A stretch of 64,000 bases of DNA, taken from NCBI RefSeq assembly GCF_019931675.1, contig NZ_CP082922.1, positions 1,317,001 to 1,381,000 on the forward strand. The letters are read 5' to 3'. How positions within the stretch are numbered: the stretch's first letter is position 1; every line of letters begins with the position of its first letter. The position numbers and the translations under genes are program-made. Below the pieces are notes generated by a model. That model searched no databases, was not told the origin of the DNA, and saw only the letters and a program-made list of their open reading frames with translations. Positions 37,201-45,673 of the stretch are shown piece by piece. The stretch comes from Nocardioides rotundus. GTDB taxonomy: Bacteria; Actinomycetota; Actinomycetes; Propionibacteriales; Nocardioidaceae.

Positions 37201-37615
37201 GTGCGGGGTCGAACCGTGCCTGCAGCGGCACTACGTCGGGGGAGGGCGAGTGGTGGTACGACGTCCACACGACGACGTGGAACAACTCGCGCAGCACCGC
37301 GAGCGAGACGTCGGGGCGGATCTGCCTGTTCTCGTGCACCGCGGTGTTGGCGATCCGACGAATGGCGGTGAGCTTCTGCGTGATGCCCTGCGGCACCTTC
37401 GCCTTGAAGGCCGGGTCACCGATCTTGGCGGCGAGGTCGTTGCGGTAGGGGATACGCAGGGACAGGACGTCGTAGAGGTAGCCGACCAACTCCTCGACTA
37501 CCCGGCGGCTGTAGAAGCACGCCGAGCGAGGATCCGACGACAGGTACGACTCGGCCCGGACGCAGTCGTCATGTAGCGACGGCAGCGTCTGGCGGACGAA
37601 GTCGAAGTTGCTCAT
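34247..37615 (-). CDS. hsdR: Type I restriction endonuclease subunit R
   Basis: The 1122-residue protein starts with a DUF4145-like helical domain (1-120, FYSRRVVEELVGYLYDVLSL) and a coiled coil (160-190). The PD-(D/E)XK nuclease follows: D254 in GKGYVDYVLWG and E269-x-K271 in LAVVEAKRTSKSP. Helicase motifs are ATGSGKT at 383-389, DEAH at 480-483, LTATP, and GRGTRLCPDL. A C-terminal EcoEI_R-like region binds the methylase core. ATG 37615 overlaps the upstream HepT stop by 4 bases. HsdR translocates DNA and cuts unmodified DNA together with HsdM and HsdS. Confidence 0.93.
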   Translation of the reverse strand: MSNFDFVRQTLPSLHDDCVRAESYLSSDPRSACFYSRRVVEELVGYLYDVLSLRIPYRNDLAAKIGDPAFKAKVPQGITQKLTAIRRIANTAVHENRQIRPDVSLAVLRELFHVVVWTSYHHSPSPDVVPLQARFDPALAAKAAPLSRDEVVRLAAKFREQDEAHARALAEKDDRLAQHEAEIAELKKHIAAAQAATAPDTRDYDEGAARDLFIDVLLNEAGWELTDERDREYEVTGMPVSTGSTTGGGKGYVDYVLWGADGLPLAVVEAKRTSKSPEVGQQQAKLYADCLGRQFGRRPVIFYTNGYEHRIWDDAGGYPPRETQGFYTREELELLIQRRRTKLPLSSAPVNTDIAGRPYQVRAIKAVSDAFDRKQREALLVMATGSGKTRTTIALVDLLQKTNWIKRVLFLADRTALVNQAANAFKEHLPGSTTVNLVTEKAVEGRVYVSTYPTMMNLINEVDGGRRRFGPGYFDLIVIDEAHRSVYAKYGAIFDYFDAQLVGLTATPKDEVDHNTYRLFHLEDGVPTDNYSLDEAVDAGYLVPPKGISVGTQFLRSGIKYDDLTEEEKDQWDALDWGEDGPPHEVGAEELNRFLFNEDTVDKVLETLMTQGYTVAGGDRLGKTIIFAKNQKHAEFIEKRFNLAYPELAGHFARVITHGTPYAQSLIDDFSIKDKAPHIAISVDMLDTGIDVPEVVNLVFFKMVRSKSKFWQMIGRGTRLCPDLFGPGEDKEDFLVFDFCGNLEYFSQDLPGSPGQIQKSLSQRLFEARVGLVFALGDDEPDLRSSTVKTLHEVVAGMNLDNFVVRRHRRAVEQYASADAWNNLGPEESGALLALAGLPSSVRDDDEDAKRFDLLILRRQLAQLEGDAALAERLRETVQHIAAALLSKTTIPSVAEQAVLLESVASDEWWIDVTLPMLELARLRLRGLARFIEKTTRNPVYTDFEDTVGEGVEVVLPRVTPGTNFDRFRAKAEAYLREHLDNIALQRLHRNKQLTADDLTELEQMLVASGGQQVDIAWATEQGGGLGIFVRSLVGLDRAAATEAFENYLDGTRFTSDQVRFVNLIIDELTKNGVMEPTRLFESPYTDHAPTGPDHMFPDADVDAIVETLHRIKQTAVPEDVA

Positions 37616-37983
37616 CCGTCGTGCCCTGGCAGTCCCGGCAGGACGATGTCGACGAGGTAGTTGCGCAGCGCCGGCACGTCCTGGGTGGCGGTACGCCAGA
37701 CGCGCCGCGGGTCGAGGTCGTCGTACTGGTGTGCGGCGAAGTTGCGCATCCCGACGATCGACCGCCAAGGCTGTCCGGCGAACTGCTCCAGCACGTTGGC
37801 GGGGATGCGGTTGGTGCCCTCGCCGATCCGGATCAGGCCCATCTCCACGGCCCACTGAGAGCGGGTGTCGTTCACGAACACGTCCTGTCCAACCCTGGTG
37901 AGCTCGGCGACCGTGTCGCACACGGCAATCACCCGCTGTGCCGCGTCGCGGGCCTTGCGGCCATCGTCGGTCTCGTCCCTCAC
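37612..37983 (-). CDS. HepT-like ribonuclease toxin (DUF86)
   Basis: The 123-residue all-helical protein has the HEPN active motif R80-N-F-A-A-H85 (R-x4-H) in WRSIVGMRNFAAHQYDDLD, with the adjacent tyrosine (Y87) that MntA-type enzymes AMPylate. NRIPANVLEQFAGQPW is also typical of HepT. HepT cleaves RNA and is neutralised by its nucleotidyltransferase partner. It overlaps the upstream HTH-nucleotidyltransferase gene by 4 bases (37980-37983) and hsdR downstream by 4 bases (37612-37615). Confidence 0.85.
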   Translation of the reverse strand: MRDETDDGRKARDAAQRVIAVCDTVAELTRVGQDVFVNDTRSQWAVEMGLIRIGEGTNRIPANVLEQFAGQPWRSIVGMRNFAAHQYDDLDPRRVWRTATQDVPALRNYLVDIVLPGLPGHDG

Positions 37984-38426
37984 ACTGCGACCGCTTCCCG
38001 CAGGAGTCGGTCGCGCATCTCGCCGTGCAAGGAGTCGTCCGCGATCACGTCCACCTCAACCTGGAGAAGGTCGCGCAGCGCGAGGCGCAGCCCGACCTCG
38101 TCCAGCAAGGTTGCTTCATCGGTGAAGTCGACGAGCACGTCGACGTCCGAGCCGTGATGGTCCTCGCCGCGGGCGACCGACCCCACGAGCCGCGGCCGGG
38201 TCGCGCGGAACTGCGCGACCAGGGCCCTGATGTCCTCGCGATGGTGCTCGACGCGGACCGACGGTCGACCGGCCAGCGCCCGGGCGATCCGGTCGAGCAC
38301 CTCGGGGCTAGGGGTGCGCCGACCGTTTTCGTACGCCGACAGGTTCGGCTGGGAGACGTGCGCCGCGCGCGCCAACTCCGACTGGCTCATGCCAGCCGCG
38401 AGGCGTTCTGCGCGGATGTTCACCAA
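37980..38426 (-). CDS. HTH-fused nucleotidyltransferase antitoxin (MntA-like)
   Basis: The 148-residue fusion starts with an XRE helix-turn-helix (1-52: NIRAERLAAGMSQSELARAA, HVSQPNLSAYENGRRTPSPE). A minimal nucleotidyltransferase domain follows: VGSVARGEDHHGSDVDVLVD has the GS-x10-D-x-D pattern (G82-S83, D94, D96). In MNT/HepT systems the NTase adds AMP to the toxin tyrosine. The HTH fusion suggests it also autorepresses the pair. It lies 44 bases after hsdS and is translationally coupled to hepT, so the pair sits inside the hsd operon. Confidence 0.85.
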   Translation of the reverse strand: MVNIRAERLAAGMSQSELARAAHVSQPNLSAYENGRRTPSPEVLDRIARALAGRPSVRVEHHREDIRALVAQFRATRPRLVGSVARGEDHHGSDVDVLVDFTDEATLLDEVGLRLALRDLLQVEVDVIADDSLHGEMRDRLLREAVAV

Positions 38427-38470
38427 CTCAGGGTAGCGAAGTGTTATCGAGGGCGATATGGATTCGGCGG

Positions 38471-39601
38471 TCAGAGTTCGCCGCGGAAGGCGCGAGACTG
38501 GAGGGCGGTGAACAGTTCGTCGTCGGCTGCCAAGGCACGCCTCACGGAAACTGCCTGACTTCTTGTGACGTCGATACGCTGGGCGAATTCGCGCTGAAGT
38601 TCAATCGGCGGTAGTGGCAGCGGGGCGGTCCGCACCGTTGATGCACTGATCGTGTTCAGGCCCGAGGTCGTTCTTCCTGCCCGGCGGAAGTGGGTAGCTC
38701 CGCGATTGGAGTTGAGCCAACTCGAAGCGAACACCGGCAATGCTCGGGTGGCATCCAGCCGGGCTCGGATGAGGTGGTTCTGGTGGACACAGTTGTCGAG
38801 CTCACCGGTCCACGTCGCAACGCGGCCGACTTCAAGCGGGTTGGCGTGCCCCTCCACAAAGAGAAGATCGCCGGTCACCAGGGTCGTGCGTTCCACCTCG
38901 GCGGTGGTCGCCTTCAGAGTCTTCATCTCGGACAGATCCAGACGTCCGCGATAGACGTTCGCCACTCGTAGATAGGGGACCTCCACCGGCAGGTTCACAC
39001 GCTTGGCCGACACCTGCAGACCGCCCTGGATCTGCGCTACATCTCCGACGGTCGCTTCCGCCGCGATCCCGCTGAACATTTCCTTGAAGATCGACAAGGT
39101 GAGGGCATCGAGGTGGGTGAGGACCTGGCGGCGCTTGGCGCGGAGGGCGTCGGCGTGGTCGAGGATCGCGGCGATGCGACGCTGCTCGGAGAGGGCCGGC
39201 ACCACGATCGGCATCGCGCCGATGTCGTTCTTGTTGACCTGGAGGAAGGTAGCGCCGCGTCCCTTGGATGCAAGGTCGAGTTCGGACCGGGTGAGCCAAT
39301 GCCACAGGTACTTGTCATCGAGTCCGGGTCGAGCTCGTAGGCCCGCCACGCCGCGGCCGAGGCAGTACTCGCCGTCAGCCCACACCTTCGCGCCGATCGA
39401 GGCGCGAATGCTCAGGACTATGTCACCCGGCTTTGAGAGCTTTCCGGGCTCGGTCGTGAACTTCGTCGGGGCGAGTACCCCTCCCTTGAAGTCGCCGGCG
39501 CCGGCGATGAGGGGCACGCCTTCTCCGCGCTCGTTGTACGAACTGCCGGACGGAGCTTGGCCCATCGTGATCGTGCAGACGTCTGCGAGGGTGGTGGTCA
39601 C
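38471..39601 (-). CDS. hsdS: Type I restriction specificity subunit S
   Basis: The 376-residue protein has two target recognition domains. The first (about 1-140) has TTTLADVCTITMGQAPSGSS and GRGVAGLRARPGLDDKYLWH. The conserved coiled coil follows (LSEQRRIAAILDHADALRAK). The second (about 185-330) has ATVGDVAQIQGGLQVSAKRV, then a final helix with PLPPIELQREFAQRIDVTRS. HsdS sets the DNA sequence recognised by methylase and nuclease. ATG 39601 overlaps the hsdM stop by 4 bases. Confidence 0.92.
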   Translation of the reverse strand: MTTTLADVCTITMGQAPSGSSYNERGEGVPLIAGAGDFKGGVLAPTKFTTEPGKLSKPGDIVLSIRASIGAKVWADGEYCLGRGVAGLRARPGLDDKYLWHWLTRSELDLASKGRGATFLQVNKNDIGAMPIVVPALSEQRRIAAILDHADALRAKRRQVLTHLDALTLSIFKEMFSGIAAEATVGDVAQIQGGLQVSAKRVNLPVEVPYLRVANVYRGRLDLSEMKTLKATTAEVERTTLVTGDLLFVEGHANPLEVGRVATWTGELDNCVHQNHLIRARLDATRALPVFASSWLNSNRGATHFRRAGRTTSGLNTISASTVRTAPLPLPPIELQREFAQRIDVTRSQAVSVRRALAADDELFTALQSRAFRGEL

Positions 39602-41064
39602 GAGAGCATCGCCTTCAGCTCGGCCAACCCCTTGGCGATCTCGTCCTCGAGCGTCTCGATGTCGGCGATGATCTCCAGCGGGGCCCGGTGCTCGACCTCG
39701 TCGTACTCGATCTCCTTATAGCGGGTGAGGGAGAGGTCGTAGCCCTGGGCGACGATGTCGGCCTTGGGAACCAGGAAGGACTGATCGGTGCGGGCACGTT
39801 CCCGCTCGGCGGAGTCGGGTTGCGCCAGGCTCAACCAACGACTGAGGACGTCCGGGAGGTCGTTGACCTCGACCGGGTTGCGCTTGTCGTCCAACGAGAA
39901 CCCGTCGGCGCGGACGTCGTAGAACCAGACGTCGTCGGTGCCGCCGGAGTTGGTCTTGGTGAAGAACAGGATCGCGGTGGAGACACCTGCGTACGGGCGG
40001 AAGACACCGGAAGGTAGCTTCACGACGGCGTCGAGCTTCTGCTCGTCGACCAGGATCCGGCGCAGGTCCTTGTGCGCCTTCGAGGAGCCGAACAGCACGC
40101 CGTCGGGCACGATGACAGCCGCCCGGCCGCCGGGCTTGAGCAGCTTGAGGAAGAGCGCCAGGAAGAGCAGTTCGGTCTTCTTGGTCTTGACGATCTGCTG
40201 CAGGTCTTTAGCGGTGGACTCATAATCCAACGACCCGGCGAAGGGCGGGTTGGCCAGGATCAGCGTGTACTTGTTCGCATCGCCGGCGGAGCCTTCGGAG
40301 AGCGAGTCGCGGTAGCGGATGTCGGGCGACTCGATGCCGTGGAGGAGCATGTTCATGCTGCCGATGCGGAGCATCGTGGAGTCGAAGTCGTAGCCGTGGA
40401 ACATCGAGGCGTGGAAGTGCTTGCGCTGCGCCGAGTCGAGGAGCGCGTCGGCGTGGGTGGCGCGGACGTACTCGCTCGCGGCGACAAGGAAGCCGGCGGT
40501 CCCGCACGCCGGGTCGCAGATCTCGTCCGACGGCTTCGGCGCGGTCATCTGAACCATCAGCTCGATGATGTGGCGCGGGGTGCGGAACTGGCCGTTGACG
40601 CCGGCGGAGGCGATCTTCGAGAGCAGGTACTCGTACAGGTCGCCGTTGGTGTCCCGGTCAGCCATCGGAATGTCGTCGAGCATGTCGACCACCTTCGACA
40701 ACAGCGCCGGGGTCGGGATCGTGAACCGTGCGTCCTTCATGTGCTCGCTGTAGGTGGTGCCGTCACCCATGCGCCGCAGGAACGGGAAGACGTCGTCGGC
40801 GACGGTCTTGTGCATGACCTCGGGGGAGGCGTTCTTGAACTCGCTCCACCGCAGGTGCGCCTGACCCGGGAGGAACACGGGGTTCTCGACGTCGGTCTTG
40901 GTGATGCGGGCCTTCTTCTCCGCCCGCGTCTGGAGGTCGTCGAGGCGGCGGATGAACAGCAGGTAGGTGATCTGCTCGATGACCTCCAACGGGTTGCTGA
41001 TGCCGCCGGACCAGAAGGCGTCCCAGACGCGGTCGATCTTGCCCTTCAACTCACCAGCGATCAC
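39598..41064 (-). CDS. hsdM: Type I restriction DNA methylase subunit M
   Basis: From GTG 41064 (IAGELKGKIDRVWDAFWSGG) the protein has 488 residues. QFRTPRHII (159-167), DPACGTAGFLVAA (184 on, SAM-binding motif I) and LANPPFAGSLDY (NPPF 272-275, the N6-adenine catalytic motif) identify it. The N-terminal HsdM_N domain and a C-terminal DIETLEDEIAKGLAEL helix are present. It is the first gene of the leftward hsd operon. The 124 bases upstream contain its promoter and then the IS21 element. Confidence 0.93.
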   Translation of the reverse strand: MIAGELKGKIDRVWDAFWSGGISNPLEVIEQITYLLFIRRLDDLQTRAEKKARITKTDVENPVFLPGQAHLRWSEFKNASPEVMHKTVADDVFPFLRRMGDGTTYSEHMKDARFTIPTPALLSKVVDMLDDIPMADRDTNGDLYEYLLSKIASAGVNGQFRTPRHIIELMVQMTAPKPSDEICDPACGTAGFLVAASEYVRATHADALLDSAQRKHFHASMFHGYDFDSTMLRIGSMNMLLHGIESPDIRYRDSLSEGSAGDANKYTLILANPPFAGSLDYESTAKDLQQIVKTKKTELLFLALFLKLLKPGGRAAVIVPDGVLFGSSKAHKDLRRILVDEQKLDAVVKLPSGVFRPYAGVSTAILFFTKTNSGGTDDVWFYDVRADGFSLDDKRNPVEVNDLPDVLSRWLSLAQPDSAERERARTDQSFLVPKADIVAQGYDLSLTRYKEIEYDEVEHRAPLEIIADIETLEDEIAKGLAELKAMLS

Positions 41065-41245
41065 AGTCGCAACTCTAGTAGGGGCCGGTCCGTTGGGCTG
41101 GAGAACGCAAGTCCGGTGACGGGCGATGGGACTGCTGCAGCAGTCCCACATCTATCTCCCGCGCGGTAAGGAGGGAAAAGGACACCCTTGTCAACGGCGG
41201 CTGAAAACTGACCCTCTCGCGGCAATCGAAAACTGACCCCCTCGG

Positions 41246-42067
41246 TTACTGGTTCTCTTCGTTGACGGCCGCGGGGACGCGGCCGAGTTCTCGGTTCTTC
41301 AGCCGGTAGGAGTCGCCCTTCAAGGCGATGACCTCGGCGTGGTGGACGAGCCGGTCGATCATGGCCGCGGCGACGGTGTCGTCGCCGAAGACCTCGCCCC
41401 AGCGGGCGAAGTTCTTGTTGGACGTGACGATCAGGCTGGCGCGTTCGTAGCGGGATGAGATGAGTTGGAAGAACAGGTTGGCGGCTTCGGGTTCGAAGGG
41501 GATGTAGCCGACCTCGTCGATGACCAGCACCGGGTAGCGCACCAGCTTGCGGAGTTCGTCTTGGAGTTTGCCGGCGTGGTGGGCCTCAGCAAGCCGGTCG
41601 ACCCACTGGGACGCGGTGGCGAACAGGACGCGGTGTCCGGCCTGGCAAGCGCGGATCGCCAATCCGGTGGCCAGATGGGTCTTCCCGGTCCCGGGCGGGC
41701 CGAGCAGCACGACGTTCTCCTTGGCGGCGACGAAGTCCAAGGTGCCCAGGTGCGCGATCGTCTCCCGCTTCAGACCACGGGCGTGGTCGTAGTCGAAGTC
41801 CTCCAAGCTCTTGCGGCTGGGAAAGCGGGCGGCGCGGATCCGTCCCTCGCCGCCGTGGGACTCCCGGGCCGACACCTCGCGTTGCAGGCAGGCGGCCAGG
41901 AACTCCTCATGGGTCCATGACTCCTCCCTGGCACGCTCGGCCAGCCGCTCGACCGACTCCCGCAGGGTGGGTGCCTTCAACGCCCGGGTCAGGTACTCCA
42001 ACTCGCTGGTGACGTCTCGCCCGGTCTTCGGCTTCGTCGTGGTTCTGGTGGTCGACCTGGTGGCCAT
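41246..42067 (-). CDS. istB: IS21-family helper ATPase IstB
   Basis: The 273-residue AAA+ ATPase has Walker A in LLGPPGTGKTHLATGLA, Walker B VLVIDEVGYIPFEPEAANLF, sensor 1 LIVTSNKNFARWGEVFGDD and a final IDRLVHHAEVIALKGDSYRL. It is a regulator that selects and delivers targets to IstA. ATG 42067 overlaps the istA stop in a TGATG arrangement. The ORF is open further upstream, but the extension is a shadow of istA. Confidence 0.93.
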   Translation of the reverse strand: MATRSTTRTTTKPKTGRDVTSELEYLTRALKAPTLRESVERLAERAREESWTHEEFLAACLQREVSARESHGGEGRIRAARFPSRKSLEDFDYDHARGLKRETIAHLGTLDFVAAKENVVLLGPPGTGKTHLATGLAIRACQAGHRVLFATASQWVDRLAEAHHAGKLQDELRKLVRYPVLVIDEVGYIPFEPEAANLFFQLISSRYERASLIVTSNKNFARWGEVFGDDTVAAAMIDRLVHHAEVIALKGDSYRLKNRELGRVPAAVNEENQ

Positions 42068-43320
42068 CAGGACACCTCCCCGTCGACCACGCCGAGTGCT
42101 TGGTCGTAGAACCCGAGTGAGCGGATCTCGACCTCCTCGCCGGTGACCGCGTCGGCGACCGGGCGCAGCAGGTCCGCCCGACCGTGCCGCAGGTGCTTGG
42201 CAGCGACGGTGTGCTCGAACTCGGTGATGGTCTGGTGCTGGGCCCACACGCGGGCGTGGTCGGCGACGATCGCGCCCTCACATGTCACCCACACTCGTTC
42301 GAGGTCGGCGTGGATCTCGATCCGCCGCCCGACCACAGCCGGGTGAACGGAGTAGTCGTTGGAATCGAGCCGGACGTAGTGGTCGCGCGGCAGCCGCATG
42401 GTCTTGCGCCAGCCGACCTCGGGCGGCACCGGCGGCAGGGGCATCATCGCGGCACGGTCCGCGGCAACCCGGTCACCCGGGCTGCAGCCCAGGACCCGCA
42501 TCCGGCGGGCGTTGGCTCTCACGAAGAACGCGGCAAGCTGGGTGTTGAAGTCTTCTGGTGAGGTGAACGTGCGACCGGGCAGGAACGATTTCTCCAGGTA
42601 GTCGTGGAGCCGCTCGAGCATGCCCTTGGCTTCGGGATCGGCTGGCTTGCAGACGTAGACCTTCGCGCCGAGCACGCCACGGAACGCCTGGCAATCGCCG
42701 GTGAGTTCGGGTTGGCGGGCGCGCCACCGACCGACTGCTCCTTCGCCGTCCCACACCAGTGTCTTCGGCACGCCCTGCAGCTGGGTCGACAGCAGCTGCC
42801 ACCAGCTGGCGTAGAGATCCGCGGCATCGCGGGAAGGGATCAACAAGCCGCCCGACCACCGCGAGTAACCGGTCACCGTGGTCATCACCGGCAGCCGCTT
42901 TGCCGTCCGGATCTGGCCGTACCCGACGGGGAGCTCGATGTCGGGGAACCAGAAGTCGAACTGCGCCAGCTCACCCGGCTCATAGGTCGTGCGCGATGCC
43001 GGGTCCGGCGGCAGGTACACCGGCCGCAGGTCGCTGACCCGGGTCCGCAGGATCCGGATCGAGTGTTCCCACCCGATCCGTTCGGCCACGACCGTCGCCG
43101 GCATGGTCGGCGTCACCCGCAGCAGCTCTCGGATCTGCGGCTCGACCGCATCAACCAGCGACCCACGCCCGACCCGCTCGTAGCGCGGCGGCCCGTCATC
43201 GCGCAGCGCCTTGCGCACCGTGTTCTTCGAGATCCCCATCGACCTGGCGATCACCTTGATCGGCACTCCCTCCACGCGGTGCAACCGCCGGATCTCCGCC
43301 CAGTCCTCCACTGCCAACAC
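42067..43320 (-). CDS. istA: IS21-family transposase IstA
   Basis: The 417-residue transposase has an N-terminal helix-turn-helix (DWAEIRRLHRVEGVPIKVIA, MGISKNTVRKALRDD) and an rve-type DDE domain: AQFDFWFPDIELP for the first Asp, LVWDGEGAVGRW for the second and KGMLERLHDYLEKSFLPG for the Glu. A C-terminal beta-domain follows (DSNDYSVHPAVVGRRIEIHA). It is complete with no frameshift. Confidence 0.93.
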   Translation of the reverse strand: MLAVEDWAEIRRLHRVEGVPIKVIARSMGISKNTVRKALRDDGPPRYERVGRGSLVDAVEPQIRELLRVTPTMPATVVAERIGWEHSIRILRTRVSDLRPVYLPPDPASRTTYEPGELAQFDFWFPDIELPVGYGQIRTAKRLPVMTTVTGYSRWSGGLLIPSRDAADLYASWWQLLSTQLQGVPKTLVWDGEGAVGRWRARQPELTGDCQAFRGVLGAKVYVCKPADPEAKGMLERLHDYLEKSFLPGRTFTSPEDFNTQLAAFFVRANARRMRVLGCSPGDRVAADRAAMMPLPPVPPEVGWRKTMRLPRDHYVRLDSNDYSVHPAVVGRRIEIHADLERVWVTCEGAIVADHARVWAQHQTITEFEHTVAAKHLRHGRADLLRPVADAVTGEEVEIRSLGFYDQALGVVDGEVS

Positions 43321-43650
43321 TCCGCATCTCCCTGCCTCGAGCTCGAGGACAGGGTCTCGGAGGGGGTCAGTTTTCAGTTGCCGTTTGGGGGTCAGTTTTC
43401 ACGTGCCGTCGACAACCCTCGGCCCGGGCAAGCAGCTTCCGCTCGCACTCGCCCCACGTCACGCCGCGCGGCTGACCGTCCTCTCGGTCCAGAGAACGGC
43501 GCCACCCGCCATCCGGAGCTGGCGAAGCAGACCATCGTGACGGGCGCAGCCGCCCAGTCGAACAGGCGGAGTCGTTCTCGCATCGGGTCCGCGCCACATG
43601 ACGATGGGGGAACCTGCACCACTTGGGGAAGAGCGTCATCGTGCTCTGGA

Positions 43651-43967
43651 ATGGATCCCCTCCGAGATGGGGCCTGGGCCAAGGTCAAGCAGGCCTACCG
43701 CATTGTCTCAGGTGAGGTCATGGACGCTGGCTTGAGTCACCAGGCCACCGAGATCCTCGCCAGCATCTGCACGAGGGGTACAAGGGCTGGACCGACAGAA
43801 CCTCCGAGCGCTTGGTCCGCAGCTGGCTTGACGACCGTGACGCCGTCAGCGAATACGACCATGATCTGGTGCTCAGCTACGCCAGGCGAACGAAGCACGA
43901 GCTGAGCATCGGAAGCCTGGAGGAATTCATCGACAAGTTCGAGGCGAGCAAGGTGCCGCGAACATGA
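43651..43967 (+). pseudogene. Small helical protein gene with a one-base frameshift
   Basis: The first frame gives MDPLRDGAWAKVKQAYRIVS and GLSHQATEILASIC. A second frame, one base displaced, continues HEGYKGWTDRTSERLVRSWL and SIGSLEEFIDKFEASKVPRT to the stop at 43967. The total is 317 bases, one short of 106 codons, and a single missing C near 43767 would restore ATEILASICHEGYKGW. The protein is unknown. It ends about 130 bases upstream of the coiled-coil gene at 44098, possibly its former partner. Confidence 0.55.
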
Positions 43968-44097
43968 GTTCTCGTCCGAGGTTAGTCGTGAGCAGCCTTC
44001 GACGGTCGGGCGCCGACCGTCCCCACTCGCTACCCGAATCTCCTCTTCCCCTCGCCGATCCCGGATACGCTCAAGGCGGCGAAAGGAGAGCATCGAG

Positions 44098-45300
44098 GTG
44101 TCTAACCAGGTCGAGTTGGTCAGCGACGGCGAAGGCGTCGTCGTTGCCGGCGATCGCGGGTCCGTCGAGCGGTTCTTGGATGGAGCAGGACTGCTTGAGC
44201 AGGCTCGCGAGTTTGCATTTGGCAAGCTCAGCGGCACGCTACGGGCCGGCTCGGACCTCGCCGAGGTGGCATCGGGCATCGCAGAGCAATCGGCGATGTA
44301 CCTCAAGCTCACTCCTGAGTCGGCCAAGGCACTCAAGGGCGGGGGCGGTCTCATGAAGACCAAGACCGGGGGCGTCAGTTACGCCATGCTGGGAGACCCC
44401 GGCCGCATCGGAAAGTGGCTTCAGGTGGAGGACGGTCCGGCGTCGCTGCTCACAAATCCTGCAGTGCTCTCCGGCGTAGCCGGCCTCATGAGTCAGCTCG
44501 CCCAACAGGTTGAGGCGCAGGAACTCAAGTCGCTGCTGCTCAGGATCGACGCCAAGCTCGATGACGTGCGGCGGGATCAGCGCGATGAGGTACTCGCGAA
44601 GATGGACCGTGCGGCTGCGGCCATTCAGGAAGCCATGACCATCCACGACCACGGGGGAGACCCCAAGACGCTGTGGACAAAGGTCAGCGGCGAGTCAGCC
44701 ACGATCCTGGAGGTTCAGAACCGAGCCCTCCTCAAGCTGGGTGCCCTCTCGGAGAAAGGGCAGGACCTGAGCCGCCCCGGTCAGATCAAGAAGACGATGC
44801 GCGAACTCGAGCAGGAAGTGGGCCTGCAACTCTCGATTTTGACCCGCTGCTTCGAGTTGCAAGACCAATTTCGGGTCGTCGAGCTGGACTACGTGTTGGC
44901 TACGGCGCCCGAGAGCCTGGACGGACACCGCAGAGGCGTTTCCGAGGCACGGGAGACGCGGCGGGCGAGCGTGCTGGAGACCACCTCACGGCTCATGGGC
45001 GAATTGACAGCAACAGGCGGGGTTGCGAACGAGCACGTTCTCCTGCACGCCCGGGCGGCCAACTCGGTGTTCGGGTCGCTCAACAGGATCGGGGTGAGCG
45101 TCGACGAATTCCACGCACCGTTGAGCATTGCTCCGACGACCCGTGCCCCCTTGAGAGCGACCCCGTGGCGGGCCGCCCTGCGCGATTCGGCCCAACTCAA
45201 GACGGCTGGGACAGAGGTGGGTCAGAAGGCGGTCGTCGTCGTAGGCGGGGTTGCGCTGATTGCTGTGGGCAAGGGACAGTTGTCGAAGCCGGACGCCTGA
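44098..45300 (+). CDS. Coiled-coil protein, unknown function
   Basis: The 400-residue product has a GTG start at 44098 with AAAGGAGAG upstream. It has an N-terminal VELVSDGEGVVVAGDRGSVE domain, a Gly-rich stretch LKGGGGLMKTKTGGVSYAML, and a long helical centre with LLLRIDAKLDDVRRDQRDEV. A C-terminal hydrophobic segment (KAVVVVGGVALIAVG, about 378-392) could insert into a membrane. I do not recognise a named family. The I-D-x-K-L-D-D-V-x-R-x-Q motif reappears in the small gene at 63106-63570, so both belong to one family. The island context suggests a defence or stress role, unproven. Confidence 0.7.
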   Translation: MSNQVELVSDGEGVVVAGDRGSVERFLDGAGLLEQAREFAFGKLSGTLRAGSDLAEVASGIAEQSAMYLKLTPESAKALKGGGGLMKTKTGGVSYAMLGDPGRIGKWLQVEDGPASLLTNPAVLSGVAGLMSQLAQQVEAQELKSLLLRIDAKLDDVRRDQRDEVLAKMDRAAAAIQEAMTIHDHGGDPKTLWTKVSGESATILEVQNRALLKLGALSEKGQDLSRPGQIKKTMRELEQEVGLQLSILTRCFELQDQFRVVELDYVLATAPESLDGHRRGVSEARETRRASVLETTSRLMGELTATGGVANEHVLLHARAANSVFGSLNRIGVSVDEFHAPLSIAPTTRAPLRATPWRAALRDSAQLKTAGTEVGQKAVVVVGGVALIAVGKGQLSKPDA

Positions 45301-45673
45301 CGTCGAATGCCGACAGGCGATCCGACGGCATTGCTGCTTTTGCCCAACGCTCGCAACGGGGTCCGCGAGCTCGACGGGGCCCTGGCCTGTCACGGCGTCG
45401 CTAGAAACAGCGGGGGGCGTCAGACGTTCGACCGACGATGGCGGATCACCGGAGGGCGCCTAGGTCGGACTCGAGCAGACGCGGGGCGGGCAGACGTGCC
45501 TGCGGCGGCCAGCTGCAGGATTTGAACCTCGACCCTCTGGGGTGGATCGATGCCCTTGTCGACCGCTACCGAAGGTTTGCGGGACGCCAGTGTTTGCTCA
45601 CCTATACCCGGTCCGGGTAAGCGCCGAGAACGCCCCGTGGGCCGGACTGGGCCGCAGGCGAACGAAAAGCGAC

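Larger units (their letters stand above)
41189..43414 (-). mobile_element. IS21-family element, complete (2226 bp)
   Basis: The termini read TGTCAACGGC and, on the other end, TGTCGACGGC. Each end carries two copies of a GAAAACTGACCC repeat, the multiple terminal repeats usual for IS21. A 5-bp target duplication ACCCT is present at 41184-41188 and 43415-43419. Both istA and istB are open and overlap, so the element may still be active. Confidence 0.93.

Noticed and set aside
45505..45540. A second tRNA 3' end on the minus strand (GGTTCAAATCCTGC-like)
   Set aside because: The T stem pairs only partly (CGAGG against CCTGC), and no acceptor or other arms can be folded nearby.
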